Assembly (NCBI RefSeq): GCF_016859285.1 | Contig: NC_053415.1 | Span: 17,927,001-17,991,000 of the forward strand | From: Xiphias gladius | Lineage: Eukaryota; Chordata; Actinopteri; Istiophoriformes; Xiphiidae | DNA length: 64,000 nt | Reading direction: 5' to 3' | Shown: one piece after another, positions 1 through 13,077 of the stretch | How the letters are laid out: each line of letters begins with the position of its first letter | Position numbering within the stretch: position 1 is the stretch's first letter | Made by a program: the position numbers and the translations under genes | Notes under the pieces: model-generated | Seen by the model: the letters and a program-made list of their open reading frames with translations, nothing else | Database searches by the model: none | What the model was told of the DNA's origin: nothing

Positions 1-439
1 AGATTTGTAGATATCTTAATGCAAATGAACATTGTGTTATAATACGAATATCACTACCATCTGGTTAAACATGTTTTTATGTAATTTTTTTTAAGTATCA
101 ATCTATACACATGTGCCTTCTACATCATATTCTCTGCCTTTGTAATGCTGCCTCTGAGTTTTGTCCCTCAAGAGCCCTTGATGCAGAAAAGATGAAACAA
201 GACTAATAGAATCAAATTGTTGTTCAAACACTATAAATAAAGATATCACACACTATTCAGTAAGTAATTTCAGTCCATAGTCTCTAGTAGTCCAGTTTTT
301 GTGTCTGTGGAACCACAGTAGTGGTCAGTTTAGTAATTCGGGACTCTCTTTATATTAAGAGCTATACTTATAAGCATCTCCGGAAGCCAAGAGTTATCCC
401 TACTTACTTGCTTCTACTTAAGTATGATATTACAAATGT

Positions 440-620
440 GAGGATTTGCCATTTTCCCTTTTAAGAATTTAATTCAATTTTAATCATTTTAAAGTTTGGA
501 CCTTTGGTCGGAGAAAACAAGCATTGTGAAGATGTCATTTTGGGCTCTGGGTAATTGTGATTTCTCTCCACTTTCTGAATTTTTACAAACCAAACCATTT
601 ATTAATCAGGAGATAAATCC
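440..620 (-). repeat. Fragment of the GGCTGCA palindromic repeat, reverse orientation
   Basis: Carries gtgaggatttgccattttcc, gcattgtgaagatgtcattttgggctctgggtaattgtg (quoted in parts) and accaaaccatttattaatcagg, matching the copies near 5.2 and 8.5 kb. The sequence before it (1-440) shows nothing I recognise. Confidence 0.6.
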
Positions 621-632
621 ATAAGGAGTATA

Positions 633-2232
633 CAGTGCTGTGAAAAAGTATGTGTCCCCTTCCTGATTTCTTCTTTTTTTGCATATTTGTTACACTTAAA
701 CGTTTCAGATCATCAAACTAATTTCAATATTAGACAAAGATAACCTGAGTAAATTCAAAATGCAGTTTTTAAATTAAATTTTTTTTTATTAAGGGAAAAA
801 AGCTACCCAATCCCACATGGCCCTATGTGAAAAAGTAATTGCCCCCCCTTAATCAATCGATTAACCACATTTTTTTGAAAGCTGAGTTCAATTTCACAAG
901 CCACACCCAGGCCTGATTACTGCCAGACCTGTTGAATCTAGAAATCACTTAAATAGAACCTTTCTGACAAAGTGAAGTAGCCTTGAAGATCTCAAAAAGC
1001 AGCACATGTTGTGGCGATCTATAGAAATTCAAGAACAGATGATAAACAGTCATTGACGTCTATCAGCCTGGAAAGGGTTACAAAGCCATTTCTAAGGCTT
1101 TGGGACTCCAGAGAACCACGGTGAGAGCCATTATCTACAAATGGAGGAAATTTGGAACGGTGGTGAGCCTTCCCACGAGTGGCCGGCCTAGAAAAAATTA
1201 CTCCAAGAGCGCATTGATGACTCATCCAGGAAGTCACAAAAGAACCCAGACGAACTTCTAAAGAACTGCAGGACTCACTTGCCTTAGTTAAGGTCAGTGT
1301 TCATGATTCCACAATAAGAAAGAGGGCAAAAATGGGATCCATGGGAGAGTTCCAAGGCGAAAACCACTGCTGACCAAAAGGAACACAAAGGCTCGTCTCA
1401 CACTGGCCAAAAACCATCTTGATGACCCCCAAAACTTTTGGGAAAATATTCTGTGGACTGACGAGTCAAAAGTGGAACTTTCTGGAAGGTGTGGTTCCTG
1501 TTACATCTGGCGCAAAAATAACACAGAATTCTGCAATAAAGCCGACGTACCAACAGGCAAGCATGGAGGTGGTGGTGTGATCGTCTGGGGCTGCTTTGCT
1601 GCTTTGGGACCCGGACGACTTGCCGTAATCGATGGGACCATGAATTCTGCTCTTTACCAGACAATCCTGAAGGAGAATGTCCGGCCATCAGGTCGTGACC
1701 TCAAGCTCAACCGCACTTGAGTTATGCAGCAGGACAATGATCCGAAACGCACCTGTAGGTCCACGTCTGAATGGCTCTAGAAAAACAAATTGGAGATTTT
1801 GGAGGGGCCTAATCAAAGCCCAGACTTAAACTCGATTTGAGATGCTGTGGCATGACCTTAAACAGGCAGTCCATGCTCAAACCCTCCAATGTGGCTGAAA
1901 TTAAAACAATTCTGCAAAGAGTGGGCCAAAATTCCTAAACAGCAATGTGAAAGACTCATTGCCAGTTATCGCAAACGTTTGCTTGCAGTTTTTGCCGCCA
2001 AAGGTGGCACAACCAGTTATTAGGTTCAGGGGGCAATTACTTTTTCACATGGGTGATATAGGTTTTAAATAACTCTTTACCTTCAATAAATGGAATGATC
2101 ATTTAAAAGCTGCTTTTCTGTTCACTCATGTCTGCCTTGAATTAAATGCTCTTTGATGATCTGAAACATTTTAAGTATGACAAACATGCAAAAATAGTAG
2201 GAAGGGGGCAAATACTTTTTTTCACAGCACTA
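633..2232 (+). mobile_element. Tc1-like DNA transposon, decayed, nearly full length
   Basis: Begins with CAGTGCTGTGAAAAAGTA beside a TA and ends with the inverse, TTTTTTTCACAGCAC, beside TA, as Tc1/mariner elements do. The paired inner repeats (GTTTCAGATCATCAAA near 705; TTGATGATCTGAAAC near 2153) confirm the arms. The body encodes Tc1 transposase pieces in shifting frames, for example GKHGGGGVIVWGCF around 1556-1597 and QQDNDP near 1728, with stops between. It cannot make a full protein. It is followed at once by a piece of another Tc1 element. Confidence 0.9.
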
Positions 2233-2239
2233 ATCATTA

Positions 2240-2580
2240 GTTGCAGGGCCCTGATCTTAACATCATGGAATCAGTCTGGGATTACATAAAGAGAGAAGAC
2301 AATGAGACAGTCTCGATCCACAGAAACTGGAAAATTCTCCAAGATATTTGGAACAACCCACCTGCCAACGACCTTTAAACGTGCACAAGTGTACTGAGAA
2401 CCGGTGCTGCTTTAAAGGTGAAGGGTGGTCAAACCAAGTAGTGATTTGATTGAAGATTTTTCTTTTTCTGTTTACTGCACTTTTCATGAGGTTAACTGAT
2501 TAAATAGAATCTATTAATTGCATTATTTGTGACAGCATCCTCAATGTACTTGGTGCCTAAAACTTTTGAACAGTCATGTA
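2240..2580 (+). mobile_element. 3' fragment of a second Tc1-like element
   Basis: Encodes the C-terminal Tc1 pattern (PDLN.ME..WDY.KRE, from about 2250) with no upstream part, and closes with AAAACTTTTGAACAGTCATGTA, a typical Tc1-type right end. The terminal sequence differs from the element before it, so the two are different families lying side by side. Confidence 0.7.
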
Positions 2581-3004
2581 TAATAAAACATTCACAGGGG
2601 ACATTGTTCTTCACTGAGTACCTTTTTTACCTTTTGATACTCAGTACATTTTTCTTATTACATACACTTAAGTAACTTTTTCAATGCAGGATGTTTAGTT
2701 GGATTAATGGAACCTTTTTAGTGTGTTGTTAGTACCTTTTTTACTTAAGTAGAGGATTAATACTTCCTCCACATCTGTCAAAATGATCTGAAACTGCCAG
2801 GGACCCTCTTTGCAGCAGGGTTTGGGACTATGATGGTTACTTCTACATTCTACACTCAACGCACTGAATCTTATGAAAACATGCAAATAGAGAATACACA
2901 AGCAAATTGAGAAAACATTCACCAATTTGACAGATGCTGCAAAGTGAGGAAAACGCAACAAAATACTGAAACACACTGCAAATACACAAAATGGTGTTTC
3001 TATA

Positions 3005-3300
3005 CACATAGCGTTATTGCGTTATAACAGAGGTGTTTCTTTTATTTTCTCCAGCCCACTCATATCAATGAGGTTAAGCTAAATAAAATAAACACCTCTC
3101 TGTATAATGTGGCACAGTTCTACAGCATCTATAATGATCATACAGTTAAATCAACACCTCCTTTAAAAAAACGTTTCAGTGAAAACTGAACCGTCATGAA
3201 GAGAAGATTTATTGCGGGGCTGCTGTATTAAACTACGTTAGTTTCAGCTGGGTTTACCTAATAAACTGCCAAATGCTGCGCATGTGTTGTCAAATTGGTG
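3005..3300 (+). repeat. Dispersed repeat with ...acctaataaactgcca end (copy 1)
   Basis: Shares a long run of words (atgatcatacagttaaatcaacacct, accgtcatgaagagaagatttattgc, ttacctaataaactgcca, given in parts) with segments at 36060-36245 and 48400-48565. Three diverged copies in one window show a dispersed family. Non-coding. Confidence 0.6.
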
Positions 3301-3879
3301 AAATTAATGTCTTGTGATTTTGTCTATTTGCATGTGTGTTTTTTTTTTTTTTTTTTTTAATTGCAGTGCATTGAGGAACAACTATACTATTATTATTCTG
3401 TCCACCCTCTGCAGGTCTCAGCACAGTTCAATTCGTGGTGTAACATGCGGTCAGACTGCGCCATCCTTCGGCCGGATTCGGTACCGCCCCGGTTCTCATT
3501 GGATAACGGAAGATGACGAGTTTGTGCGGGAAGCTTTGATCCATGTGGGTGGTCCAGCCGGATAAAAGTGTCGCTTCATTCACAAACACCACTAGCCTGT
3601 TAATTAAATGAACAGACACGCATTTATTGAGTTAGTTGTTTTTTTTTTGGAAACATTAGTGCAGACGCCTTCACTACATGTTACACCAGAAGCTGGATAA
3701 AATGTACTCCTGAAGGGGTTTTCAGCGCCTGCAGTGTCGTGATGATTTTAAGAAAAGAAAAAAAAGCGCACACATTGCATGTACTACCATAACAAGCTAC
3801 GAGGGAAATATCTGCCACAGTGCTTATAGAAGGGCAGCATAAGGCAAATCCCCTCGGCGACCACCCACACACTCCGGAG

Positions 3880-4118
3880 GAGTCTGCTGGGAGAAGGAGC
3901 TGAAGCGGAGGTGGGAGGAGGACGCCATTGCAGCCGCAGCTGGCCGCCTGTGAATCGGCTCAGACGTTACCACACTTCACGGTGTTCAGGATCCTTCAAG
4001 AGGTTTTTTCGGGCTCAGCTCTCGGTTGGTGGATGATAGTGTATAAAAAGACAAGTACGATGGACGTTTTGTCACCGCGGAGGAGAAAATGTGGAGCCAC
4101 GGAGCCGAGCCAAAGCAG
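3880..4118 (+). other. gpr161: Probable 5' non-coding first exon of gpr161, with small upstream ORF
   Basis: This GC-richer stretch ends in a good splice donor (CAG|GTAAAG, donor at 4119-4120). A matching acceptor lies at 5611-5612 or 5614-5615, just before the receptor start codon. An ATG at 4060 opens a short frame, but joining it to either acceptor leaves it out of frame with the receptor, so it would be an upstream ORF and not an N-terminal extension. The transcription start is not visible, so the left edge is a guess. An unrelated short transcript is the alternative. Confidence 0.4.
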
Positions 4119-5109
4119 GTAAAGAGGGATAAGTGGCCGTGTTTTGGGGGAAGGAGAGGGGGGGACAATGGGAGAAAGTTTTAGCTAACCCCAGCTAACT
4201 AACGGTTGTTGTTTTAGCTAGCGTTACTGTTAGCGAGCGGTAACTTTTATAAAGTATTTATTCGTTAGCAGTGAGCTGTGCAGAAAGCTAAGATGTCGCT
4301 AAATACTATGTTTCAAGGTTTACTTTTACTGCCATCTTCTCACTCCAAAAAAAACCCCTTAACCGCGCTGAGAGATGGCAACAGATCTGCTGCAAAATAA
4401 TCTTAACTAACGAGGCTAGACACATTTTCACTACTTTATTTGGCTCAAACCTGAGCTCTGAACACACATGATTTTTAGCCTCCAGGCTCTTGAGTTGGGT
4501 GCAAAGCTTGTAAATAAGTATTGGCTCAGTTACACTTCCCGTGATTAACCTGATTCCTGAAGATGGTGAAAATATAAACCAGTGCCAGAGGAAGTAATCC
4601 ACAAATTAAACGTTCTCTGGTTCCAGCCTCCCAAATGTGAGAATTTGCTGTTTTTCTTAATACCTACCATGTCAGTAAATCGATTATTTTAATGTTTTAA
4701 TTTGAAGGTGGTTTTAACAACTTTAGACGGTGTCGGGTAATTTAATTTATACAAATGGGTCACAAACTAGTCATGTTTTTTTGTATGTAAAATCCTAATC
4801 TCTATTGAAACTAACTATTTAATACAGCTTTCAGATAAATGTAGTGGAGTAAAATGTTAAACATTTCCCTCTGAGATGCAGGGAAGAAGTAAAAAGTAGC
4901 AGAAAAGGGAAATGCTTAAAGTACAAGTACATTTAAACTGTACCTGAGTACATTACTTGAGTAAATGTACTTGTTTGCATGTTTTAGCACTTTTACTAAA
5001 AATCACATGTACTACACTTAACAATTTCTGGCAGCCATTGGTTTCAGTTAATTTCTGTGCATTAAGAAAATTTAATAGCAGACTCTTGAAACTTGCTCGA
5101 GATGTTTAA

Positions 5110-5345
5110 TCCATCCAATTCTTCAATTATCAAGCAAAAAGGCCAAACATTCTCTGGCTCCAGCTTCTTAGATGTCAGGATTTGTTGCTTTTCCATTTGT
5201 TATATCATTGTAATTTAAGTATCATTGGGTTTTGGGCTGTTGGTTTGATAGAACAAGCATTTGGAAGAAGTCACCTTGGGATCTGGGAAATTGTGACGGA
5301 CATATATTCACTATTTTCTGACACTGTATAGACTAAATGATTTAA
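5110..5345 (-). repeat. Copy of the GGCTGCA palindromic repeat, reverse orientation, gpr161 first intron
   Basis: Contains ctccagcttcttagatgtcag, gggttttgggctgttggttt and caccttgggatctgggaaat, with no clear outer ends. Related fragments lie at about 4610-4740 and 8440-8660 in the same orientation. Confidence 0.6.
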
Positions 5346-5659
5346 ATACACAACAATAAAGTGACATGCATTAAGTTAAACCTTATATTTACTGTTATGG
5401 ATTATGCAACTATGGAACTGTAGGAAAAATACACCAGAAAATTGAACTGTACACTTTGTATTTAGAAATGTTAAGTACAGCACATGATTTGGAGTTAAGG
5501 AGCTAAAACATGCAAACAAAGTGGTGGGGTCTTTTTAGCTAAGATTTTAGCAATTCTTTCTATGTAATATCCTTTTTATCATTTTTCTTTCTATCAATGT
5601 CTTGCTCCTCAGCAGTCTTCTATCATTCCTTCACCTGTCCAGTGGCCCAATCTTTCACC

Positions 5660-8600
5660 ATGAACACCAGTAGGAATTGCACCGCGGTGGGGAATGGTGA
5701 GGGTCTGGCTGCCCTGGAGTCAGTCTCCATTGTGACCATCACGCTCCTCGCCTGCCTGGGGAACTTCTTGATTGTGGCCACCCTCTATCGCAGGCCTTAT
5801 CTGCTCACACCCAGCAACAAGTTTGTGTTCAGCCTGACCCTTTCCAACCTGCTGCTGTCCATGCTGGTGCTGCCGTTCGTGGCCGTGAGCTCGGCAAAGA
5901 GAGAATGGGTGTTTGGGGTGGTGTGGTGCAACTTCACCGCCCTGCTCTACTTGCTCATCAGCTCTGCCAGCATGCTCACCCTTGGAGCTATCGCCATTGA
6001 CAGGTTAGAGCCGAATAATGATTGTAGGCACTTGCTTAATCATTGGTAGTGTTACGTCTTGTAGAATAATAAGTGAATGTTGTGTCCTTAAACCTGCATT
6101 GATAGTTTTTTATTTGGCCACTTTGGCGCAGTGCAACAAACTGTAGACACAGTTTTGAGTTGTGTGTTTGACCACCTGATGAATGTCCAATAGTCACTTT
6201 CATTTTAGCTCTATTTTGCTCTTCACCAGCTCCTGAGAAAAATATCTGGCTCTTCAGCTGCTAAATGCACCACTATGTTCACCGACTCGTCGCTATTTTC
6301 CAAGTTTGCCATTTAGGGTTGGGGAGGTTTTGTACTGTAGATTTATGTGAGGTTTTTCAGTGACCCAAAACAGTAAAGTTTCAGGATGTAACAAAGCTTT
6401 TTTTTGTAAACAAAAGGTGATGGGAATTGCAGTTGGGTGATAATTCTCACTACAAGCACCTTCTCTCACATTAAACATGATACATTACTCATGTGATCCA
6501 TTTTTAATATAGAAATTTTGATTGATACAACTTTAAATTCAAATTTAAAACAGTTGACGATTTTTATGCAGAGAAAGCAGCGGCCTAAGAGTTAAAGAGG
6601 AACGTTTTTGTTACCAGAATTTGTTCCCATGCTCTTGATCATGGCAATTAACCACAACCACCGGTGCTGCTGCTCATTGGCCAGTGGTATCAGATTGTGA
6701 TCATATTAGGCAGCTTCAACGTCTTAGTGAGTGTGAGGCAGGGTATTGCTGAGAGGGAATGTTTGACCTCCTAAATTCATCACATTTGTTCCATCGTGAC
6801 TGTAAAAAGAGGGACATTACTGTTTTTGCAATTGTGGCCCAGTATTTGGAGCAGCATTTTCATGGTCAAAACATAACAAAAACAAAAAACGTTGGTTCTG
6901 TGCATACAGTAGAAAGTTTGGCCCCTATATGTGGTACATCTTGTGTTGATTTTTGAAGTGAAATGAAGTAAATACACCCCCTGCCACACAGACATTAAAA
7001 GGAGCTTTTCATAAAATGTTAATGGGTGTTAGTTTTTGTTTCATGAACTTAGAAAATACTTTTACATAGAACAATGTCTATTGGCTTTGTTAACTTGACA
7101 AAGCAGGGAGAATAGTTTCAGCAAAAGAGATTCATTAAAATCAAATGTCTAACGCTCACCAAGGTGGAAGTGTTGACTTGAATTTGCATTCATTTTACTT
7201 TTTGAAACTGGTTTGTTAAATTGAATTCCTGTTTTTATGGACAAAACATCTGTATGAGAATAGCAGGAACGTGATTACATCTGTCACGGTTGGTATAAAA
7301 GTGAACAACAAAATATGCGGTAGATAGTTTCATTCCACATGCAGTGATAATATCCCTTACTGGGTGACAACAGTTACCATCTTTTGTGAAAAAAATTATT
7401 TAATAAAAGCCAATGAATAGGGATTTTTTTTTTTTTTTTTTTTTTTCATATTCTGGGAGGAACTCTTTTTTTAGTATATGTGAACTGTGTCTTTACCTCA
7501 TTATAATTACAAAGCATCTCCACATTTTGATGTGCTATTTTTAGTTAACCTTCTTCAGTGAGTAAGAGATTTGACATTTTTCTGCTGTTCGTGGCTCTGG
7601 AAGAAACACGTTCATGTTCACAAACTCGTTCCCTTTAAGATCAGCCTGTAGCCTTGTAAATGAAATTAGTTAACCACACACTTAGGTCGTGGAATTTTTC
7701 TGGCGATATTTTTCAGCTCAAGTGACAAGCATTAGACAGGCTTACACAAAGTAACGTCAAATATCCACTGACATGAATGCACCATTCATCTGCAGAGCCA
7801 AGATTATTTCCATTGATTTCTTATTTTTAGAAATAAGAAACTGACATAGTACATAGTTAATCGGCACATACTAAACCCCGTTTTAGTATTTTAAGTCAGA
7901 GATTTTTAAGAAATAGGGTTCGGTATCAAACTTTAGTACTTTATAAGTACCAAGCAAAATGTGTTTCCAGCTCCAAGTATCGAAAAAGTAATGAAAGTTG
8001 GCATCAAGTGTCAGAATAGATTCTTAAGTTCCTTTGCTTATTAACTGATTAGATATTTAATGTGTGCAGTAATAGTTTTAATAATTTAAGACTGTATTAT
8101 ATTTAGGCAAAGTTCTTGTTTGGCTGCTTTGTGTTATGACGAAATAAAACACTGATGCATTTGGGAAGCAAAGCTTTTTTTTTTTTTTTTTTAAATTTAA
8201 TTTAAAAAAAAGGAGAACATGTTTATATTCCTCAATACGAGATAGCAAAATATAAAATGTATCTTTTGTTATCAGTACTATAATTGGGGAATCATACTGG
8301 CACCAGCATCCAAAAACTTCAAACTATATCCAGCCCTATTAATAAGTAGTATGCTCTAAAAGAACATAATTTACTAAGAATAGTTCTAACAAAATTATTG
8401 TCATCAATCTTTGATTTGCTTAACTGTTTAAGTAATTGTGTAAAAAGAGGACTACAAACATTCCCTTCTTCAGGATTGTCTGGTTTTCTCTGTTTTATAT
8501 CATTGTAAATTTAATATCTTTGGGTTTGGATTGTAAAAGGTCATTTGAAGACGCCCCCTGGAGAAACTAACAGAATTTGTTGCCGTTTTCCTAAATGTTA

Positions 8601-11600
8601 GACACCATAGGATTAATCTATCACTAAGAAAAAGAATCAACAAATGAATCAATAATGAAAATAATACTAGATTACAACCCTAATTAAGACTTTATATGTA
8701 GACGCATTGCACTTAGTATGTTGGAATAGCATTTAATACCACTTAGTTCAAATATGTTGTTATTCTTGTTGTCAGGGATCACAAAAGGCTGTAAAAATGT
8801 AGTTACTAAGACCTACTGTCAATTTTCTCTGTGGCATACAGTCCACACTGTTGTCCTAATTACCCCAAGCACCTTTGGGAATTTATGATTACAGTGCATG
8901 TTTTTGTTCTCCCACCAAGCCCCTCTCTTTCTGCTGTGTTTGCAGCTTTTCAGAAACACTTTACAGCATTGTTTGTTTTGGGTTTTTTTTTCTGGGGGGG
9001 CTTTAGTTTCTGTATCACACATTCACACCTGAGCTGTCTCTGTGCTACTTGAACCAGAAGGATGCCTTGAGAAAGGTGTTAAGTTTCCCTATTCAGTGGT
9101 TTTCTCACTACTTTCCTCTCTTGTCACAACAGGTACTACGCAGTACTGTACCCAATGATTTACCCCATGAAGATCACAGGAAACCGGGCGGTCGTGGTCA
9201 TCGCCTATGTGTGGTTACACTCTTTGGTTGGCTGTCTGCCTCCTCTGTTTGGCTGGTCCTCCTTCGAGTTTGACTGCTTCAAGTGGACCTGTGTTGCGTC
9301 TTGGCACAGAGAGCCGAGCTACACAGCCTTTTGGGTCACCTGGTGCATCCTCCCCCCCCTTTTCATCATGCTGGCCTGTTACGGTGTCATTTTCCGCGTT
9401 GCCCGCATGAAAGCTCGTAAAGTACACTGTGGAACTGTTGTTGTGGCGCAGGATGACTCCACTGGAGCCCAGAGGAATGGACGTAAGAACTCAAGCACCT
9501 CAACTTCCTCTAATGGGAGCCGGCGGAGCCTTGTGTACGCAGGGAGCCAGTGCAAAGCATTCATCACCATATTAGTGGTGATAGGCACCTTCCTCATGAC
9601 CTGGGGGCCGTATATAGGCGTGGTGTGTACCGAAGCTTTGTGGGGACAGGGGAGTGTTTCCCAGGGGCTGGAGACTCTCGTAGCATGGCTTTCCTTCTGC
9701 AGCGCAGTGTGCCACCCACTCATCTATGGTCTGTGGAACAAAACGGTGAGGAAGGAGCTACTGGGGATGTGCTTTGGAGACCGCTACTACAGAGAGTCGT
9801 TTGCCACTCGGCAAAGGACGTCCAGACTCTTCAGCATCTCCAACAGAATCACAGGTGGGAGAGTTTTACATACAGATCAGAAAGAATGAGAAAGTTGGTA
9901 TATCTCTGACTTCTTTATATTAAAATATCAAATCGGAGACCAAAAATCAGAATCAGCTTTATTGGTCAAGCATATTTACACATACAAGGAATGTGACACT
10001 GGTTTCCAGTGGCTCTCAATGTACGTACACACGGTACCAAGAACAATGTTCAGGTAGCTGCACAAAGAAAGCCAGCCAAAACGAGACAACAAAGCTCAGG
10101 GCTGCAGTTAACAATTGTTTTCATTATCAGTTAATCTGCTGATTACTTTCTCGATAATTTGTCTATAAGGTGTGAGAAAGTAGTGGAAGCTGTCTGCCGT
10201 ACTTTCCCAAAGCTCAAGACGCTGTAGTCACATTGCTTGTTTTATTCCAACAGTCCAAGAAGCAAAAATATTCAGCTTACAATCAGATATGACAAAGAAA
10301 AGCAGCAAATCATCGGATTTGATTAGTTTTAGTCAGCAAATGTTTGGGGTTTTTGTTTGAAAAATAATTAAAACTATTAATGGGTTATCGAAAGGGTTAG
10401 CAATTTCTTTTCTGCTGATCAACTAATCGATTAAGCGGCTCATCGCCGCAGCTCAAACAAAGCTGAGCAAAGATAAGCCAACACAAACGTATAAGTCTTA
10501 CGTACAAGGAACTAGTTACAATGTCCATATATAGGTTAAACTGTAAACAGTGAAAAAATAGTGCAAAGGTGGGCGTTAGTGCAGAGTTCTGGAATAAATA
10601 TTGAATTGGTAGTGTAATAAATTACTTATGTACATACAATGAGTGATCTATTTATATTATATGTATGTATACATATTTTTGTAGTGTATACAAACCCTGC
10701 TTAGATTTCCATTCCTGTTATTTTGTGTGTTCTATGTATGTATGTATGGTGTATAAGAACTTGCTTGTGTTCTTTCAGACTTGGGTATGTCCCCACACCT
10801 GACTGCCATGCTGGCGGGTGGAGGGCATCTGTTAGCCCCTGGGAGCAGCACAGGAGATACTGGCTTCAGTTTCACTCAGGACTCAGGTAAGAGTTGCACA
10901 CAGGAAGCAGAGGGATTTAGAAGAAGACTCCATCAGTGTGTCCCAAATCCATCCTATATACTAATTCTAAACAGTGTTTACTATATACTTACCTTCATAG
11001 TATGCTGTTTTAGCAGTGAGTATGCCAAAAAAAAAAAAAAAGATATCAAACTGAAAGGTAATGATACAATACATGCAATGTCAGCTGTCACTCAAACTGT
11101 GACTTTGGAAAGTCTCTGCCAATTTAACTTTATTTAGGGTTTACTTTTTGCAACTGAGTAGCTCCTCCATTTCCTTTGTGCATTGTGTTGTGGGAGAACA
11201 GCGTGCATCAACAACCCCCTAAAAAAAAAAAAAATCGACCGCATTTGGTATGAATTCTGGCTTCTGTCTGATACTACATGTGATACAACTAAATCAACAC
11301 CTGATATCAGGGCTGGATGATGAATTGAATCGATCAGATTATTGACATTATGAATCTCCGAACAACCTAAATTTTACTCAGTTATTTGCAATCAATAGAT
11401 GGTTTGAATTCAAATAAAATACCTACAATAACCAATTACTTCCATGTCCAGTAAACTAAGTACATCACAATGTAGGAGTAGAGAATATCCAACAAAGGCC
11501 CTTTTAACTGGTCTGTTTATAATATGTAGGCAAATTATTTGCTCGCTAGCCTGACACAGACCAAGGAGACAAAGGTTTTCTAGTGTTAGTTTTACTGGAA

Positions 11601-13077
11601 AGTGTGTAAGTGTTTTTTTTTTTGTTTTTTTTTTGGTTGAGTTTGCTTAAAAATCTAAAAAAAATTCTCCATATGCAGACAGTGTTTTCACATGGCCACC
11701 AACTCTACTAGGGCTGCAACTAACTATGACTTCCATTATTTATTCAGCTGTTGAGAATTTTCATAGTTGACATTTTATAGAGTAATTGATAGATATTAGA
11801 GAAAAAGGCGTAGCACAATTCCTCTGAGCCAAAAGTGGCATTTTTTTAAAAATATCTCGTTTTGCCCAGCAACTAACAACCCAAACCTCAAATACATTCA
11901 CTTTTAAATTATAAAAAACGGAGAAAAACAGCAAAAATTCTCAAATTTTGAGGAGCTGGAAGCAGAGATACTTTGACATTTTTCTTGACAAATGACTTGA
12001 ACAGTGAATTTATTTGTTATCAGATTTGCAGGGGATTATTTGTCCGTTATTTGACTAATCATTCCAGCACTACAACTGAAACGATTCATCAGGTTTGGTT
12101 GATGCCTACTGGTAGTATAACCAGCAGAAGTTAGATAATCCACGACAGATGTGTGAATTCATGCTATTAAACTGGGGCTATCCTGCTTTTTAAACTCAGC
12201 TGTTGATCTGGCTGGCAGATGGTCTTACTAACCCTATTGCATCATACTCCCACAGCTTTGTTACAGTCAGTCTAACATTCCTTTTTCATTGGTCATGTTT
12301 TCATTTGAAGATGATGTAAATAGGGCAAGTAATGTCATGTCTAACACAAAGAAATGTCCAATTATCCAACTCATTTGTGTACTTTTCTGGCAGTCAGTGG
12401 TATGAAGATGATTTTCCCTTTTTACATTTTGAGTTTTTTGTAAGTTGCTTCTTTCATTTAACCAGGATTTTTGCTTCCCCCACAGGCACAGACGTGATGC
12501 TGCTGGATAACTTCTCCATTGACGGCTCCTCCCACCAACAGCAGCAAGGGAATCCGTCCGGGAAGAGGAGGAGCTCGGTCACCTTTGAAGACCAGGTGGA
12601 GCATTCCAAAGGTATCCGTCATTTTCCCCCGCACCACAAAAGATTAGAGAGGAGGGAGTTCACTTCATACTCACTGGGGGTTTGAAAAATGAGTTTGTGG
12701 TCAGCAAGCTACAAAACAAATCACACTAAACCTAAGATTATGGTAACATTTGTCTAATAGACCTCCCAAATAATTCAGTATCTCCATTTTTCTTCTCAGC
12801 TGAAAACACCAACACATCCTCAGTCCAAGTCCACGCAGAGGTACACAAATCTCTTGACACTTTTGCCTCTTGCCTGGCAAAGGCTATAGAGAGTGACGCT
12901 AAGCTCACTCTGTTTGGGGAGGGTCTGGCTCTGCCGGGGGGGCTGTTTACGATGAGGGCAGCACCGAGACCCAGATACCTAGACGGTCAGAGACTGAGGC
13001 TAGAGAGTATCGATGAAGGGATCGTCAAAGACGACAGAGATGAAGAAGAGCAGGACGTGGAGGAGAAACCAGCCTGA
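5660..13077 (+). CDS. gpr161: G-protein coupled receptor 161 (five coding exons)
   Basis: Orphan class A receptor of the primary cilium. In vertebrates it is constitutively Gs-coupled, raises ciliary cAMP and PKA activity, and represses Hedgehog signalling. Coding exons are 5660-6003, 9133-9854, 10779-10886, 12486-12611 and 12800-13077, all GT-AG, joining without a stop to 525 aa (human 529). TM1-TM3 lie in the first exon and TM4-TM7 in the second. The DRY motif (114-116) is split by the first coding intron, and TM7 carries HPLIY (about 309-313) in place of NPxxY. The tail has a PKA-type site RRSSVTF (419-425) and an amphipathic helix around [15 protein letters not shown] (449-463), which matches the PKA type I regulatory subunit anchor described for GPR161. 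The start at 5660 aligns with the family N-terminus; a frame from 5597 runs across the likely splice acceptor and was not used. It is convergent with dcaf6. Confidence 0.97.
8440..8665 (-). repeat. Fragment of the GGCTGCA palindromic repeat, gpr161 intron before exon 2
   Basis: Contains cagaattgtctggttttctc-like and gggtttggattgtaaaaggtcatttgaagacgcc words (in parts) and attaatctatcac near the end. Strongly diverged. The rest of this 3.1-kb intron (6004-9132) is AT-rich with T runs at 7423-7446 and 8173-8192 and no gene. Confidence 0.5.
9945..10640 (+). repeat. Teleost repeat (aatcagctttattggtcaagca family), interrupted
   Basis: The left part at about 9945-10095 has the hallmark aatcagctttattggtcaagcatatttacacatacaaggaa (quoted in part). 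The right part resumes at about 10490 and ends near aaaatagtgcaaaggtg. The 350-bp element at 10103-10455 lies inside. No coding capacity seen. Confidence 0.6.
10103..10455 (+). repeat. Dispersed palindromic teleost repeat (GGCTGCA...TGCAGCYC family), gpr161 intron
   Basis: Starts gggctgcagttaac and ends aactaatcgattaagcggctcatcgccgcagctc. The ends are rough inverted complements and the middle carries the family's recurring words (gacaaagaaaagcagcaaat, attcagcttacaatc). It splits a different repeat that begins at about 9945 and resumes near 10490, so it is a nested insertion. Confidence 0.75.
11709..12075 (+). repeat. Copy of the GGCTGCA palindromic repeat, gpr161 intron
   Basis: From agggctgcaactaactatg to ttgactaatcattccagcac, with the family's inner words (gagaattttcatagttgac, aaattctcaaattttgaggagctggaa). 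Diverged. Confidence 0.7.
12800..13077 (+). CDS. gpr161: gpr161 last coding exon, PKA-anchoring tail
   Basis: This exon encodes residues 434 (split codon) to 525 and the TGA stop. It begins with a short hydrophilic linker, then the amphipathic helix (about 447-468) with hydrophobic residues spaced 3-4 apart (V448, L452, F455, L459, I463). In the human protein the equivalent helix anchors PKA RI subunits, making the receptor an A-kinase anchoring protein. The distal tail ([18 protein letters not shown]) is strongly acidic. The anchor function is known for the family; here it is inferred from the helix. Confidence 0.93.

Noticed and set aside
5597-5659. N-terminal extension of gpr161 from an ATG at 5597
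   Set aside because: The region contains the pyrimidine tract and AG acceptor of the leader intron, and the family starts at 5660.
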